From Peromyscus leucopus (lineage: Eukaryota; Chordata; Mammalia; Rodentia; Cricetidae), in assembly GCF_004664715.2 (NCBI RefSeq), contig NC_051072.1, positions 44,065,642 to 44,129,641 of the forward strand: DNA of 64,000 nt, given 5' to 3'. Every line of letters starts with the position of its first letter. Position 1 is the stretch's first letter. The position numbers and the translations under genes are program-made. The notes beneath the pieces were generated by a model. That model saw nothing but the letters and a program-made list of their open reading frames with translations, ran no database searches and was not told the origin of the DNA. Positions 48,576 to 60,245 of the stretch are shown piece by piece.

Positions 48576-48736
48576 TTTTTTTGGGGGGGGGTTTCGAGAC
48601 AGGGTTTCTCTGTGTAGCTTTGTGCCTTTCCTGGGACTCACTTGGTAGTCCAGGCTGGCCTCGAACTCATAGAGATCCGCCTGCTTCTGCCTCCCAGAAT
48701 GCTGGGATTAAAGGCGTGCACCACCACTGCCCGGCC
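48576..48736 (-). mobile_element. Young B1 SINE (antisense) with 15-bp target duplication
   Basis: Near-consensus B1 with poly(T)/(G) at its left end (tail on the minus strand). The 15-base word CCCTTTGAGCTTCTT occurs at 48561-48575 and 48737-48751, a perfect target-site duplication. It carries the GTGCCTTTCCTGGGACTCAC variant. Confidence 0.96.
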
Positions 48737-49499
48737 CCCTTTGAGCTTCTTAATACCCTTGCTAAGTTAGTTCTCAACTAACTTGCTTGGGAGCAGAAAC
48801 TCATCAGTCCCTAGGAGCAGGATCAAGCTTAGCAAGGCAGGAGCTGATTGTGAGTGAATACACAGTGAGTCGGAGGTGAACTCTGGCTCTGCTGCTTCTA
48901 ACATTCACGTGGCCTTTGTTAAAGTACCTCAGCACTTTAGCTCAGAAATGAAATGCATGACAAGCCCTGCTCAATTGGCAAGGTATGTGTAAGGTAATGC
49001 ACACAGTGGGAACATTGGCCGAGGTATCCAGCTCAGTAAGCATATGGTTTGCTCCCTCTCATCAGCCTCTGACAGCAGCCACCATACAGCATTTCTCAGA
49101 GATCTGTCAGATGAGCACCGGCTGCCAGAAAGGGCTACACATTTATGCAGAAAGCAAATTAACAGAGAGCTATTAAACAGAGCATGCAGCCCACGGTGGG
49201 GCCAGCAGCCAAGAGCTAGGAAAGACCTGAGCAAGTGATGAGGATGGCCAAGACTCAGGATGCAGCCCATGATGAGACACTTAGGCTACTCAGGACATCA
49301 TCCCTGTGTAGAGCTCCTAAGCAGGGCCAGGTGGAAGATCCAGTTCCTACTCTTCGGTTTTGCCTTCTAGGAATGGTCATGACTAGAAATATCAGTTCAT
49401 TACACATTTGGATTGATGAAAGTATATTCACCAAAGCTTAGCTACAACTAGGCTTTGTATTAGCTCAGTCGTTTAACTCCACAAAAGCTTAATTTAGTA

Positions 49500-49735
49500 A
49501 CAGCATTAAAAAGTGTAATTTATCAATCACTTCCTTTATGTCAGGCATAACCTTAGGCAGTTTTATACCTTTATATTTAATCCTTTTAAGTATGTGAAAT
49601 GTCAGCTTTACATAGACAGCTAAGCTTAAGCTCAAAAAGGTTTTGGAACCCATGCTGGGTTATAGAGCTAGTCTCTACAAAGACTGAGGTCAAACCTCAG
49701 GTTTGTCTGACTGCAAAGCCACCCTTGTTTTGGCA
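49500..49735 (-). mobile_element. MIR SINE (antisense)
   Basis: TTATGTCAGGCATAACCTTA, TTTAATCCTTTTAAGTATG and TTGTCTGACTGCAAAGCC follow an antisense MIR. Old mammalian repeat. Confidence 0.6.
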
Positions 49736-49760
49736 GCATTGTGAGATTGAAATGGAAATG

Positions 49761-50008
49761 TGTCTGCCTATGCAGGTCAGTATTCCAGCGGACAGTGGTA
49801 GATCTGCCTATGCAGGTCAGTATTCCAGCGGACAGTGGTAGATCTGCCTATGCAGGTCAGTATTCCAGCGGACAGTGGTAGATCTGCCTATGCAGGTCAG
49901 TATTCCAGCGGACAGTGGTAGATCTGCTATGCAGGTCAGTATTCCAGCGGACAGTGGTAGATCTGCCTATGCAGGTCAGTATTCCAGCAGACAGTGGTAG
50001 ATCTGCTT
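49761..50008 (+). repeat. 40-bp minisatellite, six copies
   Basis: Units at 49761, 49801, 49841, 49881, 49921 and 49960, then a partial. Each has CTGCCTATGCAGGTCAGTAT and TCCAGCGGACAGTGGTA. Units two to four are identical; the fifth lacks one C and the sixth has one G-to-A change. Very homogeneous. Confidence 0.98.
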
Positions 50009-50479
50009 ATAGGGTATCACAGTCAGGGCCTCTAACTTTTGAGAATTTGACCTAATTTCTTAGAGAAGGGGAGAAATGTTTAGGAGAAAAGGAGGCCATT
50101 TCTAGATCACGGGCACTTGAAGTAGACTGAATTATCCTTCTTAACTTTTTCTCATCATACTTACATGAGCAAACGATGATAGATATAAAAAGTTTTAAAG
50201 TCCCATTATAATAGAAAGCTGAATAGACTCTCCAAACTATCTAAACCAGGACTAAAGATACTGGTGATTCCTCAGCACTGCCAATCTCATTTAGCAAGAG
50301 GAGGCGGTCTTGTCAAGATACACTGCTGATAAATTTGAGAGATCTTAATTATAAAACTTACCCCTTTTCTAGTCTGCCTCATACTCAAAATGCACTAAAA
50401 TTATGAAACAGTTTCTTGTCATCTAATCTTGAGCTAATATATCATACAACTAACTTATTATAGTTTAAAATAATTTCCA

Positions 50480-50960
50480 TCGTGGATTCACTGTATCGGG
50501 TATTGAGCTATGCAAGAACATCGTCATACAAGTATATCCTGCACAGTAAACACATATCCTCTCTATCTCTCTCCATTTTACTACCTTCCCTTAGTTCCTT
50601 GGTTTTCCTAGAAAGTTTTGCTCCTGTTTTCATGTCACATAATATAAATGATTTTATGTATCTATTTGAAATTCGAAAAATACAAGTGAGAAAAACATGA
50701 TATTTGTCTTTCTGAGACTGGCTAAATTCACTTAATGTGGTTATTTCCAGCTGCATCCATTTTCCTCCACATGACATAAGTTTGTTTTTCATTATAGATG
50801 TTTTAAAAATCTCTTTTTTTTGTCACTCCTTTGCAGGTGGACCCTAGGTTGGTTCCGTCACTTAGCTATGGTGGGTTGTTGCAGTAACAGGGATGTACAT
50901 GTCTTATGGATGTACATGTCTTATGGATGTACATGTCTTATGGATGTACATGTCTTGCTG
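50480..50960 (-). mobile_element. Old L1 ORF2 3' fragment (antisense)
   Basis: Antisense landmarks: CTTTCTGAGACTGGCTAAAT, TTCCAGCTGCATCCATTTTC and CTAGGTTGGTTCCGTCACTT. The end (50889-50957) has grown into four 17-bp tandem units of the GGATGTACATGTCTTAT type. Confidence 0.8.
50889..50957 (+). repeat. 17-bp tandem repeat, four copies
   Basis: Four units reading ATGGATGTACATGTCTT, the first with GG in place of TG. Arose at the edge of the L1 fragment. Confidence 0.95.
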
Positions 50961-50999
50961 TGCTGCTGACTCAGAGTCCTTTGGTTAAACACCCAGGAG

Positions 51000-51125
51000 A
51001 GGCACAGCTGGGAATGTAAACTAATCCAACTACTTTGGAAATGAGTTTGGAGGTTCCTCTAAGAAAGAAAAAAAAGTTCTACCACATGGCCTGACTATAT
51101 ATACCTCAGTAAGACAGACTTTTGT
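51000..51125 (+). mobile_element. L1 ORF2 fragment in opposite orientation
   Basis: GGGAATGTAAACTAATCCAA, TTGGAAATGAGTTTGGAGG and TTCTACCACATGGCCTGAC match L1 ORF2 in sense, from just upstream of the part found antisense at 50480-50960. The pair looks like one inverted L1 insertion. Confidence 0.75.
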
Positions 51126-53759
51126 GGAAAACAAACAAACAAAATCATTTTCCCACTGAAATAAAAAAAAAAAAATCACAACAGAAATGTGTTCTAATTT
51201 CTGAGTGATCTTCAGTTAGCACTTAAAAAGTTTCTCTGTATCATGCAAATCAATATTCTATGGAAAGCATTAAAATGGATTCTTCAGGTTTAGGGGAGGC
51301 TATAATGTCTCTTGGATTTGTCTGTTTAAAGATTTGGTCTTAACTATCATATTTCTCCAGCACAGGCAGATGCGCTAGCATGGGGCTACTCTTCTGTTGC
51401 CTTGAAACAGTAGAACCTGAGGCAGAAGATCAGAGTTTAAGATGAGGGAGTCTGATTCTATTTCCTATATCATCATGTACCAGCCAAGTATGCTCTTGGG
51501 AGGAAAATGTTCTTTCTATTGTTTTTCTGCTTGGGATACTGGAAGAGTGTGAGGTCCTCGATGTGTGGATATGAGGAAACATTTTGTTTCTCTTCTTTTT
51601 ATACCTTATCTCAGCCCTGAAGAAATAGTCATGAAGTATTTACAGTGAGAACAACTTATTGAGTGCTCCCAAACTCTTTTTATATAAGTTAGATCCACTA
51701 TTAGAATTGTAAGTAACCTGCCACACATTCTGGAAATAAAGATTTTTGTAGATTTGAATAACAAAATTAGATAAGCAACTTCAAAGAAAATATATGAATG
51801 TACTTATTATCGGTGTGCCAATGAGTTTTTCCCAGGTGTTTTTTCAAAATACTGACCTAGAAGATATGCTTTCAAAATTAAACAGAGACTATGGATTTAG
51901 GATCCCTTGGATTCAGATTCGTTATGACTATAAAGCTTGATTTGGTTCAAATAATACAAGACCAGTTCCTCAAAGGATAATGCTCCTGCACTAAATGCAT
52001 CAAATATTGCAGACCTTGTCTCCTTGTATCATGGGAATGAGTTAGAATACCCAATGAAAGAAAGTTCCCTGAACAAGTTGGAGCAATCGGCATGTATACA
52101 GTACAGGCAGAGTGAATATAATTAGACTACGTGCCCTCCATACCTGTAAGCTCTTTGGGGGATTCAGAAGAACACAGTAAATGGAACTATAAGTTAGACA
52201 TCTAAAGTTTATCTTTTGCATTGAACATTATGGAAATGGAGAGCCCAGAAAGAAATGAGAGAGCAGAGGGGTGCATGGACATGTGGCACAGGGGCTGGGG
52301 TTAGGGTACTTCCCAGATAAAACTCTACTAGAGCCATTGGCACTTCGTACATTTAGGCAGCAAGGGATGGACTAACAAACTTCCAAAACAAAGTGACATC
52401 AGCCCTCACAGGTCACTCTGATTTCAAATTAACACAAACTATTGCTTTTTTGTGCTCCTTCTCTCCATCCTCCTCAGTCTTATCTCTGGATGCCATCCAC
52501 ATTCAACCTCAAGATGGTATAATCCCAACTTCAATCCAGGTTCCCTCTAAAGTCAACAGGCAGGAATATGAACTGAATGCTAAATGGATTAGGAGCTCCT
52601 TGAGGTGGTGAAGGAAAAAAATCCCAGCTTTCCCTATCTCCTTTAAATTGAAGTCTTCAAATGACCTTTCCTGTTCTTCTCAATGATTTTCTACATCAAA
52701 TTCCATATTAAGGACTAAATTCTATAGCTATTTTTTCATTGATTTTGCTATGAGATTTATAGAGTTGGCCAGACTGTCTCAGAGAAGTGTGTCTGAGGCA
52801 AACTGAGACCCAGTAAAGCCACCATATGACATCTCAAGCTGATAGACCAATGTTTACTACCCACAGCTTTCCTAGGTTAAATACTAGCCCATGGCATACT
52901 ATGAATCATGATCTGTTAGCGACAAATACTAGATGACAGAGTGTCTTGTGCTATTGAGAAGCTGAAAAGATTCCCCATATAAACCATGAGGAAACTTGAA
53001 ACTGCATGAACAATGAATAAAATGGCATTTGGAGATAGAATTTCAGGTGAGCTTGAATGGGCTAGACCCAGCTGCCATATGCACTTGAAAAACTTGGTAT
53101 TCTAAATGCAGTGGTACCCAGTCTGTCTATAATTCACTCTTGGCAGCAGTGTGGTGTTACCCTCACAGTGGCAGCCTGTCAAGCCTGTCAGGATCCTGCC
53201 TATGAAGTTTTAACCTTTCACTGGAGGCTTTCAGGAAGAAAAGAACGAAAGCAGATGTTGGACATAGTAACCTGCCTTGCCCCTTTCCTTCTCCTATTTC
53301 CTTTCACTATTTTAATTTCTTGATGCCCTCCTTCTAATTCTTCCTCTTGTTGTCTTTGACTGGCTTAAACTTCCCTCCATTTTCTCATCTCTGTGTGTCT
53401 ATACATTTTATCTTACTCAAAGTCTGTCATGACCGCACATACTTGCCCCAGCCAGGGACACCTCACATCCCAGCATCTCCTTGGTTAACTGTTAGAGCCC
53501 CCGCTGCCCAGCTCCAGCTCACCACGCCAGTGGCACTTCTGTTCATTATATTCCCTGTGCACTTGAGAAGCATCTTTATATTTCTGCTAAAACGCTGCTC
53601 ACCACGTTAGTCTTCAGGTCACCATCCCTACTACGTTATGCTCTCTTTGTGGACAGAACTTGTAGTACCCCTCCCATAAGTCTCAGGGTCTGGCAAGTAA
53701 ATGGATTAATGGCAGGATGGATAGAGTGTGTTCTTTAAAAACCACTGTCTGTAGTTATG
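51126..53759. other. Anonymous intronic sequence
   Basis: About 2.6 kb of Adamts6 intron without a repeat I recognise. No exon-like TSR sequence is seen on either strand. Confidence 0.5.
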
Positions 53760-53985
53760 TACCATCTGCTGAGCTGACCAGGCTCCAGTGGACAGTTTCA
53801 AACCCATGGTCACACATATGGCCCTGATTAATCTCAGTGGGCCATGAAACAAAACAAATAGACATGAATGTGAGAGAAATTTGTCAGGGAGGAGAGTAAG
53901 CAGGGTTGGTAGGGAGGTGGGAGTGAGAGTAATAAGTATGTAGGTGTATATATGTAAAACTGTAAAAACAACAACAACAACAAAA
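53760..53985 (+). mobile_element. L1 (Lx-like) 3' end, sense
   Basis: AATCTCAGTGGGCCATGAAA, GACATGAATGTGAGAGAAAT, a G-rich GGAGGGAGG-like part and a CAA-rich end (53965-53985) follow a rodent L1 3' UTR. Confidence 0.62.
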
Positions 53986-54537
53986 CCCTATCACCTTGAG
54001 GAATGGATTATATCTAAAATAAAGCAAGTTTACTAGAAGGTCAATGTGATAGTTTACTCTAGATGGTGGGTGTTCACTGAATTCTTTCAACTTCATTGTG
54101 TACTTGAAACTTTATTATTTTCATAATAAAATATTGAGTAGTTGAGCAGCCATTACATGTCTTAAACATTACATGTTTTAACCACCATAAACCTTGGTAG
54201 TTAAAACAATTCTCAAGGTTTTAGCTATAGACCATTTTATCCATGGCAACCTAACGTAAGGGCTATGTTTTAGATCCCAAGAGATCTCCTCAAACTACTC
54301 TGGAGTAGCAGAGCTAAACTGCCTTCCAGTAGCTTCTCATTGGGAGTTAATGGAGCCTGACTCTCCTGATAAGCACAGTCCTTTTTACTCTCCATTATTA
54401 ACTAGAAACTGGTCCTTCTGATTTCCCTAAGGTGCACATCTTATCTCTCTGATCTAACCACCAAACAAAGTTATTTTGTTTGTGTAAAACCCTCTCTTGA
54501 AATCCATGGCATCTGCCCATCCCTTCCCTGGGGGTGA

Positions 54538-54888
54538 CTATGATTGTTGGAAAGAAAATGGCCCCACAGGGAGTGGCATACTAGGGTGTGGCCTTGTTGG
54601 AGTAGGTGTGGCCTTGTTGGAGGAAGTGTGTCACCATGGGGGTGGGCTTTGAGGACTCCTATGCTCAAGCTATGCCCATTGCAATAATTCACTTCCTGTT
54701 ACTTGCATATCAAAATGAACCCTCAGCTCCTTCTCTAGCACCATGTCGGCCTGCATGCCACCATATCCTGCCATGATGATGGACTAAACCTCTGAAACTG
54801 TAAGTCACCTCAATTAAATGTTTTCCTTTGTAAGAGCTGCCATGGTCGAGGTGTCTCTTTGCAGCAATAGAAACCGTAAGACAGTGAC
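54538..54888 (-). mobile_element. Rodent LTR-like repeat, MaLR-type (antisense)
   Basis: Plus strand: GGTGTGGCCTTGTTGGAG twice in a row, GGGGGTGGGCTTTGAGGA, CTAGCACCATGTCGGCC, GACTAAACCTCTGAAACTG and TCTCTTTGCAGCAATAGAAA. Same family as 575 and 11421. Confidence 0.75.
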
Positions 54889-55103
54889 AACTTATGATGT
54901 GGGTCAAATACTGTCTTCACTTTCCGAGTACACCTTGGACTTCGCCAACGATACATTACAGCTGGCTCACAGACAGCTTAGTGTATGCAGGCTGCTTTGA
55001 CCAAAAGGTTAAAGTCATTGATCTTCATTGAGCCTCCCTTAGAACTTAATCAACTGCTTCACATAGTACTTATATCTTACTTTTTAAATTAAAAAAAAAA
55101 TAA

Positions 55104-55198
55104 CTGGAAGTGGAAGCATACTCCTATAATCCCAGTTTGGAAGACTGTGGCAAAAAGATCATGAGTACCAAACGAGCATGGGCTAAAAAAAAGAACAG
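55104..55198 (+). mobile_element. B1/B4-like SINE fragment
   Basis: GAAGCATACTCCTATAATCC, CAGTTTGGAAGACTGTGGC and an A-rich end resemble a 7SL-type SINE. Confidence 0.55.
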
Positions 55199-55209
55199 CA
55201 TGTAAACAC

Positions 55210-55430
55210 AGTGGAAACTGACACGCTTCATGGCCCTGCCCAATCTGGGTTCAAAGCCTGCCTATGTTTACTACTTCCTAGACTTGTGATCTGAGATTAC
55301 CATCTCTCTGTGCCTCTATGCCTCAGTTTCTTTATTGGCAATAATATGTCTTAGAAGATTATTGTACAAACATATAATACAGAAAGATTGTTTATGTATA
55401 TGACATAAATAGAATTAAAGGATCAAATAT
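55210..55430 (+). mobile_element. MIR SINE
   Basis: CTGGGTTCAAAGCCTGCC, TTCCTAGACTTGTGATCTGA, CATCTCTCTGTGCCTCTATG and CTCAGTTTCTTTATTGGC follow the MIR core and 3' part. Confidence 0.75.
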
Positions 55431-55515
55431 GCAGAGCAGTTTAATGGATTAGTTCCATCTTCTCTCCCACTTAACCTTTCATCTTCCAATTGTAAAATAA
55501 AAAACAAACTCCTTA

Positions 55516-55615
55516 GGGGTTGGGGATTTAGCTCAGTGGTAGAGTGCTTGCCTAGCAAGCGCAAGGCCCTGGGTTTGGTCCTCAGCTCCGGAAAAAAAGA
55601 AAAAAACAAACAAAC
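55516..55615 (+). mobile_element. ID SINE with A-rich tail
   Basis: Near-consensus ID: GGGGTTGGGGATTTAGCTCA, GTGGTAGAGTGCTTGCCTAG, CAAGCGCAAGGCCCTGGG, CCTCAGCTCCGG and an A-rich tail. This is a BC1-type Pol III SINE, only a few changes from consensus. Confidence 0.96.
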
Positions 55616-56492
55616 AAAACAAAAACCAGACCTCTTAAACCCAAGTGATGGGTTGCTAATAACTTATGAGTGAAAGTTGTTTGCCACAGCCTCATAAAAG
55701 AGAGATTTTCTTTTTAAATTAAGATCACTTAAAAGATACCTATTTTCCAGAAAATTGCTTCTGTGTGCTATACATTTTGAATTCTTTTCAAAAAATGGAA
55801 ATTTCCAGGATGTACCTTATTATAGGAACAACAACAAAAGTAGATGGCACCAGAGCAAGAGGTCTGCACAATAAAGTTATGATTTTAAATTAATGTAGGA
55901 TTGGCTATACTACTCTAAAAGGCAACCTACGTTACAACAAATGCAATGTGCCGAGGCTTAGATAAACAGACCTTAGATAAATAAACCAAAGTTGCAAGGC
56001 TTCTGTACATGTCACACAAGATCCTCCTCCTCCTCAAAACAAAACCCCAAAGGAACTTCAAAACAATTTTCAGAACATCCTTACACTGGATAGAGCTGAC
56101 TACAAGGAACATATTTCTTTTGAAGAGATTTGTAAGCATTTCATTTTCATCAGAAAATTATCAACAAATTATCAGACTTTATGTTTTGTTTTTTTTTAAA
56201 GTAGAGCATATAGCTGGGTCTCTTTAAATAATTTAAATTCATGGCTTCAGATGCTATTGGTAAGCCTGTACACAAATTTTATATAAGAAGGAAGTCTGAA
56301 ATTTTGACTGTGCCATATGTATCTTCGTATTCTGGACAGCTTCTGAAATCTCACACATTGTACCATTCAAGACATTTTGAATGGTGCCTGCACGGATAAA
56401 GTACTTTTACTTGAATGAAAGATAAAATTCAGGATTTTTGCTAGCATCTGCTGTTAATTAAGGGATTTCTCAGTGTATAAGAAAAAGAAAGA

Positions 56493-56660
56493 AAGCCGGG
56501 TGGTGGTGGTGCACTAGCACTCAGGAGACAGAGGCAGGTGAATCTCTGTGAGTTCGAGGCCAGCCTGGTCTACAGAGTGAGTTCCAGGACAGCGTGGACT
56601 AAACAGAGAAACTCTCTCCTGGAAAACAAACAAACAAACAAATAAATAGATAAATAAATT
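56493..56660 (+). mobile_element. B1 SINE
   Basis: GCCGGGTGGTGGTGGTGCAC, GGCAGGTGAATCTCTGTGAG, TTCGAGGCCAGCCTGGTCTA and a CAAA/TAAA tail. The TTTAATCCC part near the start is deleted. Confidence 0.93.
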
Positions 56661-56794
56661 TCAAGGAGGACCCTTGTCCTTCTTTATCAACATTCATATA
56701 GTTATTTCTTCACTTCTCTATAATGAGAAACTGGCATTTAAAATATACAGTTTCAAATATATGCTTTCATTATATGTATCATAAAAACTAACAC

Positions 56795-56947
56795 TGTTTT
56801 TTTGTTTGTTTGTTTGTCTGTTTTGGTTTTTGTTTGTTTTGAGACAGGGACCCTCTACAGAGCCCTGGCTGTCTGGAACTCACAGAGATCCTCCTGCCTC
56901 TGCCTCCTGAGTGCTGGGATTAAAGGCATGCGCCACCATGTCTAGCT
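56795..56947 (-). mobile_element. B1 SINE (antisense), internally deleted
   Basis: T/G-rich tail (TTTG units), GAGACAGGGACCCTC, CTGGAACTCACAGAGATCC and GGGATTAAAGGCATGCGCC. The TAGACCAGGCTGGCC part is missing. Confidence 0.9.
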
Positions 56948-57019
56948 TACATTGACTCTTGATAGTAGCATTCCTTGTCATTTCCAAAAAGAAACAAAAG
57001 TTTCCCACTTTTACTTATT

Positions 57020-57170
57020 TGTTTGTTTTTTGTTTTGTTTGTTTGTTTCTTTGTTTTGTTGTTGTTGTTGGCTTTTTGAAGATAGAATCTTACTTTGTAG
57101 CCTAAGTTGGCCTGAACTCACTATGTAACCCAAATTGGCCTTGAACTTGGCCAGTGTGGCAAGTCATGTG
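57020..57170 (-). mobile_element. B1-like SINE (antisense)
   Basis: TTTG/TTG tail, then AGATAGAATCTTACTTTGTA, AGTTGGCCTGAACTCACTAT and TTGGCCTTGAACTTGGCC. Diverged; ends 0.3 kb from the Adamts6 exon at 57468. Confidence 0.65.
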
Positions 57171-57411
57171 TGTCAGCCTGCCAGAAGGTCAACCAGAACA
57201 CAGAGTTAGAGATGACTGTAGAGACAGACACTCGGACATCTCACTGTATAGACAGGAAAATTTCACTCCAGAAGCTGAGTGGTTTAGTGTTAAACACATG
57301 GTGACAGAGTCATAATAGACCAGGTTTCCTGATGATAGGAAGGCACACATAACAGCTTTCATGAAGGCTTGGGACAAACTGTACCCTAACTGTGCCTTGT
57401 GAGACTCTTCA

Positions 57412-57624
<213 letters not shown>

Positions 57625-58078
57625 CTAAATCCAAAGAGAGAGAAAAACAAAGTATTGATTTTCACAATGTTTATCAAGTTATTTTAATTATTGTACATAT
57701 TAACTTCTAAAGTCCATATGCAATTTTTATTGAGACGTGTATGACTCTTTTGTTTTACTATGGAATTGATTTCAAAACTCAAGGATTGCATTGTTGCCCT
57801 AGAAAACTGAAGCGGTATAGTACTCAGAAGACAATGCATGGTAATTTCTTATGCTATCATAACTATTCCAAACAAGGCTGGCAGAATTAACAAGGGAGTC
57901 AAGAGAAAAATCCTATGGAGGAGTAAAATACTCAGCGATTCTCAGGCCAGAGCTGCCTCTGGACTGTTGTTTATTATAGGTGTTCAGATACAGCATGATG
58001 GCCCAACAGAGCACTCAGGATCTGATCAAATGCTAGTCAGTACAGCAGTGGTGACTGGGCCAGTCAGTAAGAACTCGA

Positions 58079-58262
58079 GGGCTGCACAGGGCGGCTCAGT
58101 GGGCAAAGCTCTGAGCCCACAGGCCTGATGACCCGAGTTCTATTCCTGGAACCCACATAAAGGTGGAAAGTTGTCCTGTGGCCTCTACACACTGTGTTAC
58201 AGGCGCGTGCGTGCGCGCGCACACACAAACACACACACACAATGCACACAATAATACAAATA
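58079..58262 (+). mobile_element. B3-type SINE
   Basis: GGGCGGCTCAGTGGGCAAAG, CCTGATGACCCGAGTTCTAT, CCTGGAACCCACATAAAGGT and a CGCG/CACA tail. The GCGTGCGTGCGCGCGC run near 58204 can form Z-DNA. Confidence 0.85.
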
Positions 58263-58744
58263 ACAATTTTAAAATGAACTTGTATAAGTACCTTGAATTT
58301 CCTAAGGAATTATCAGCCACATACACCTTCAAATAGTCTGTGTTGGCAGGTTAGCATACTTCCCTCTCTTTTCAGCTACATGAAGGTAATAACTACCTGG
58401 TTTAAAAGACAACTCATGACACCATGTCTGTATAGAACCTTTAAGAGTATACTATCAATTATGTACCATTAAACTCTCAGTGAAGAATTTTGTTAATAAA
58501 GCAATAATGTTAGCAATGGAATGCTTAATCTTGGGCATATTTCATTTGAGAATTTGTAAGTTAAATTAAGTGCTTCTGTAGAGACGCAAAGCTTTGGTTA
58601 TTTTACGAGCTTACTTCTTCCCATAGGCCTGGGCACAGAGCAAAGTGTTCCCATAGGCTGTATGGAAACAGAACATCTTCCAGGCAAAACACAAAAGAAC
58701 ATAGGTACTGCTGTGCTCCATGAGAATTAGCTACCTAGAAATCC

Positions 58745-59105
58745 ATTTCTTTCTTGTGTGCATGTGGTATATATGTGTTGTGAGTTGTGTGTGTGCATGT
58801 GCTATATGTGTGTGTGTGTCCATGTGCATGTGGATGGCAGAGGTTGAAGTTGGAACTCTTCCTCAGTAGCTCTCTACCTTGTTTTCTAAGACAGTATCTC
58901 TAATCAAGCCTGGAGCTCACTGAATCAGCTGAACTGGCTGGTAAGCAAGTGCCAAGGGCCCTTCTGCCTCCTCTCCTCCCAGTAGTGAGGTCACAGACAC
59001 ACACCACCACACCTGGCATTTTTACGTGGGTGCTGGGGGTCAGAACTCAGTTCTCATGCACACATTACAAGCACTTTACATCCTGAGCCACTGTCCCAGG
59101 CCCTA
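58745..59105 (-). mobile_element. Composite rodent repeat (antisense, SINE-like)
   Basis: A TG-rich start, then GATGGCAGAGGTTGAAGTTG, CTAAGACAGTATCTCTAATC, GAGCTCACTGAATCAGCTGA and an end of TTTACATCCTGAGCCACTGT. I know this composite (B1-like body plus tRNA-like end) from rodents but not its name. Confidence 0.6.
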
Positions 59106-59154
59106 GCAATTTACTTGCTGTGATATTATTATTAAAGAGTCACAGTAAGAAGTG

Positions 59155-59222
59155 AAGGCTGGCCTTGATCTCAAGAGCCTCCTGCCTTAGCCTCTCAAAT
59201 GTTGGGATTATAGATATGAGTG
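59155..59222 (-). mobile_element. B1-like fragment (antisense)
   Basis: GGCTGGCCTTGATCTCAAGA, CCTCCTGCCTTAGCCTCTC and TTGGGATTATAGATATG. Confidence 0.6.
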
Positions 59223-59398
59223 GCCACTCATAGCTGAGTACTATTTTCTTAATGTGGCTTAATAGATTTCCTCTTTGACATTTAGAAGAACAGTATTTAA
59301 TTTCCCTCTTACATAAAATATACCAATTTGGTTTTCTTTTAAATTATTTTTTACTTGCTAGAATTATATTCATTTATCATGAATGGTCTGACATTTTT

Positions 59399-59400
<2 letters not shown>

Positions 59401-59445
<45 letters not shown>
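59401..59445 (+). repeat. (AC)n microsatellite
   Basis: About 22 pure AC units. It is the inverse of the TG tract at 59482. Confidence 0.97.
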
Positions 59446-59446
<1 letters not shown>

Positions 59447-59479
59447 TGTATGGCCAATAGCAAGATAACACAAATTAAC

Positions 59480-59481
<2 letters not shown>

Positions 59482-59529
<48 letters not shown>

Positions 59530-59531
59530 TA
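59482..59531 (+). repeat. (TG)n microsatellite
   Basis: About 25 TG units with a few A interruptions near the end; begins 36 bp after the AC tract. Confidence 0.97.
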
Positions 59532-59532
59532 T

Positions 59533-59601
59533 GGAAGGAAGGAAGGAAGGAAGGAAGGGAGGGAGGGAGGCAAGGAGGGAGGAAGGAAGGAAGGAAGGAA
59601 G
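59533..59601 (+). repeat. (GGAA)n purine tract
   Basis: GGAA and GGGA units, pure purine except one C near 59571. GGAA arrays can bind ETS-family factors. Confidence 0.95.
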
Positions 59602-59614
59602 ATAGTAACTGGGC

Positions 59615-59710
59615 CAGAAAAACGGCTCAGTGGGTAAAGAGGGTAGCTGCCAAGTCTGATGACCTGAGTTAGATCCCCAGTGCCTCTATCACATACAACA
59701 AATAAATGTT
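59615..59710 (+). mobile_element. B3-like SINE fragment
   Basis: GGCCAGAAAAACGGCTCAGT, GGGTAAAGAGGGTAGCTGCC and GATGACCTGAGTTAGATCCC match a B3 head; the body is lost. Confidence 0.8.
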
Positions 59711-60111
59711 AAATTATTTTATTATTAAGAAAAGTAGAAATTGAAAAATAAAATTAAAATGAGTTTGATATAAAATATATAAGACACATGCCAAAAGTCC
59801 TGTATACTGTTTCCTAATCCATAGTATCCATCAGAGAAAAGTAATTTGAAGTGTAAGCATTAATTTTTGTATCTTACCAATCACATCACTCTTTTAATTA
59901 AGGCCCCCGAAACTTCTCTGTGAGGTTAGGAGGAATAATCCACTTTTTGAGTGGGAAAGTCAAGACATTGGTATTAACTGATTGGTTACTGAATTAGTTG
60001 AGAACTAGGACTGGAATGTTGTGGCTTGTTTACACTTCTGTTTATTGAGTCACTTGACTTGGAACTTGAAATGGTAGGATCCAAAGAACAAGTGAATTTG
60101 GGATATTTGGG

Positions 60112-60245
60112 CCTTGGAGGGTAGTGCATGCCTATTATCCCTGTTTATAGGTTGAGGCATGAGGATTGTGATTTTGAAGTCAGTGTGGCCTACACAGAGT
60201 TTTGGCCCTGTCTCAAAATGATAACAATAGCAATAATCATGATAG
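60112..60245 (+). mobile_element. B1-like SINE
   Basis: TAGTGCATGCCTATTATCCC, GAGGCATGAGGATTGTGATT and GTCAGTGTGGCCTACACAGA, then an A-rich end. Diverged. Confidence 0.65.

Noticed and set aside
49761..50008. CRISPR-like regular repeats
   Set aside because: Direct tandem units without spacers in a mammalian intron; a minisatellite. The same applies to the 31-bp array at 4986-5718.
55516..55590. tRNA gene
   Set aside because: The Pol III boxes belong to an ID SINE with an A-rich tail; the cloverleaf is not maintained.
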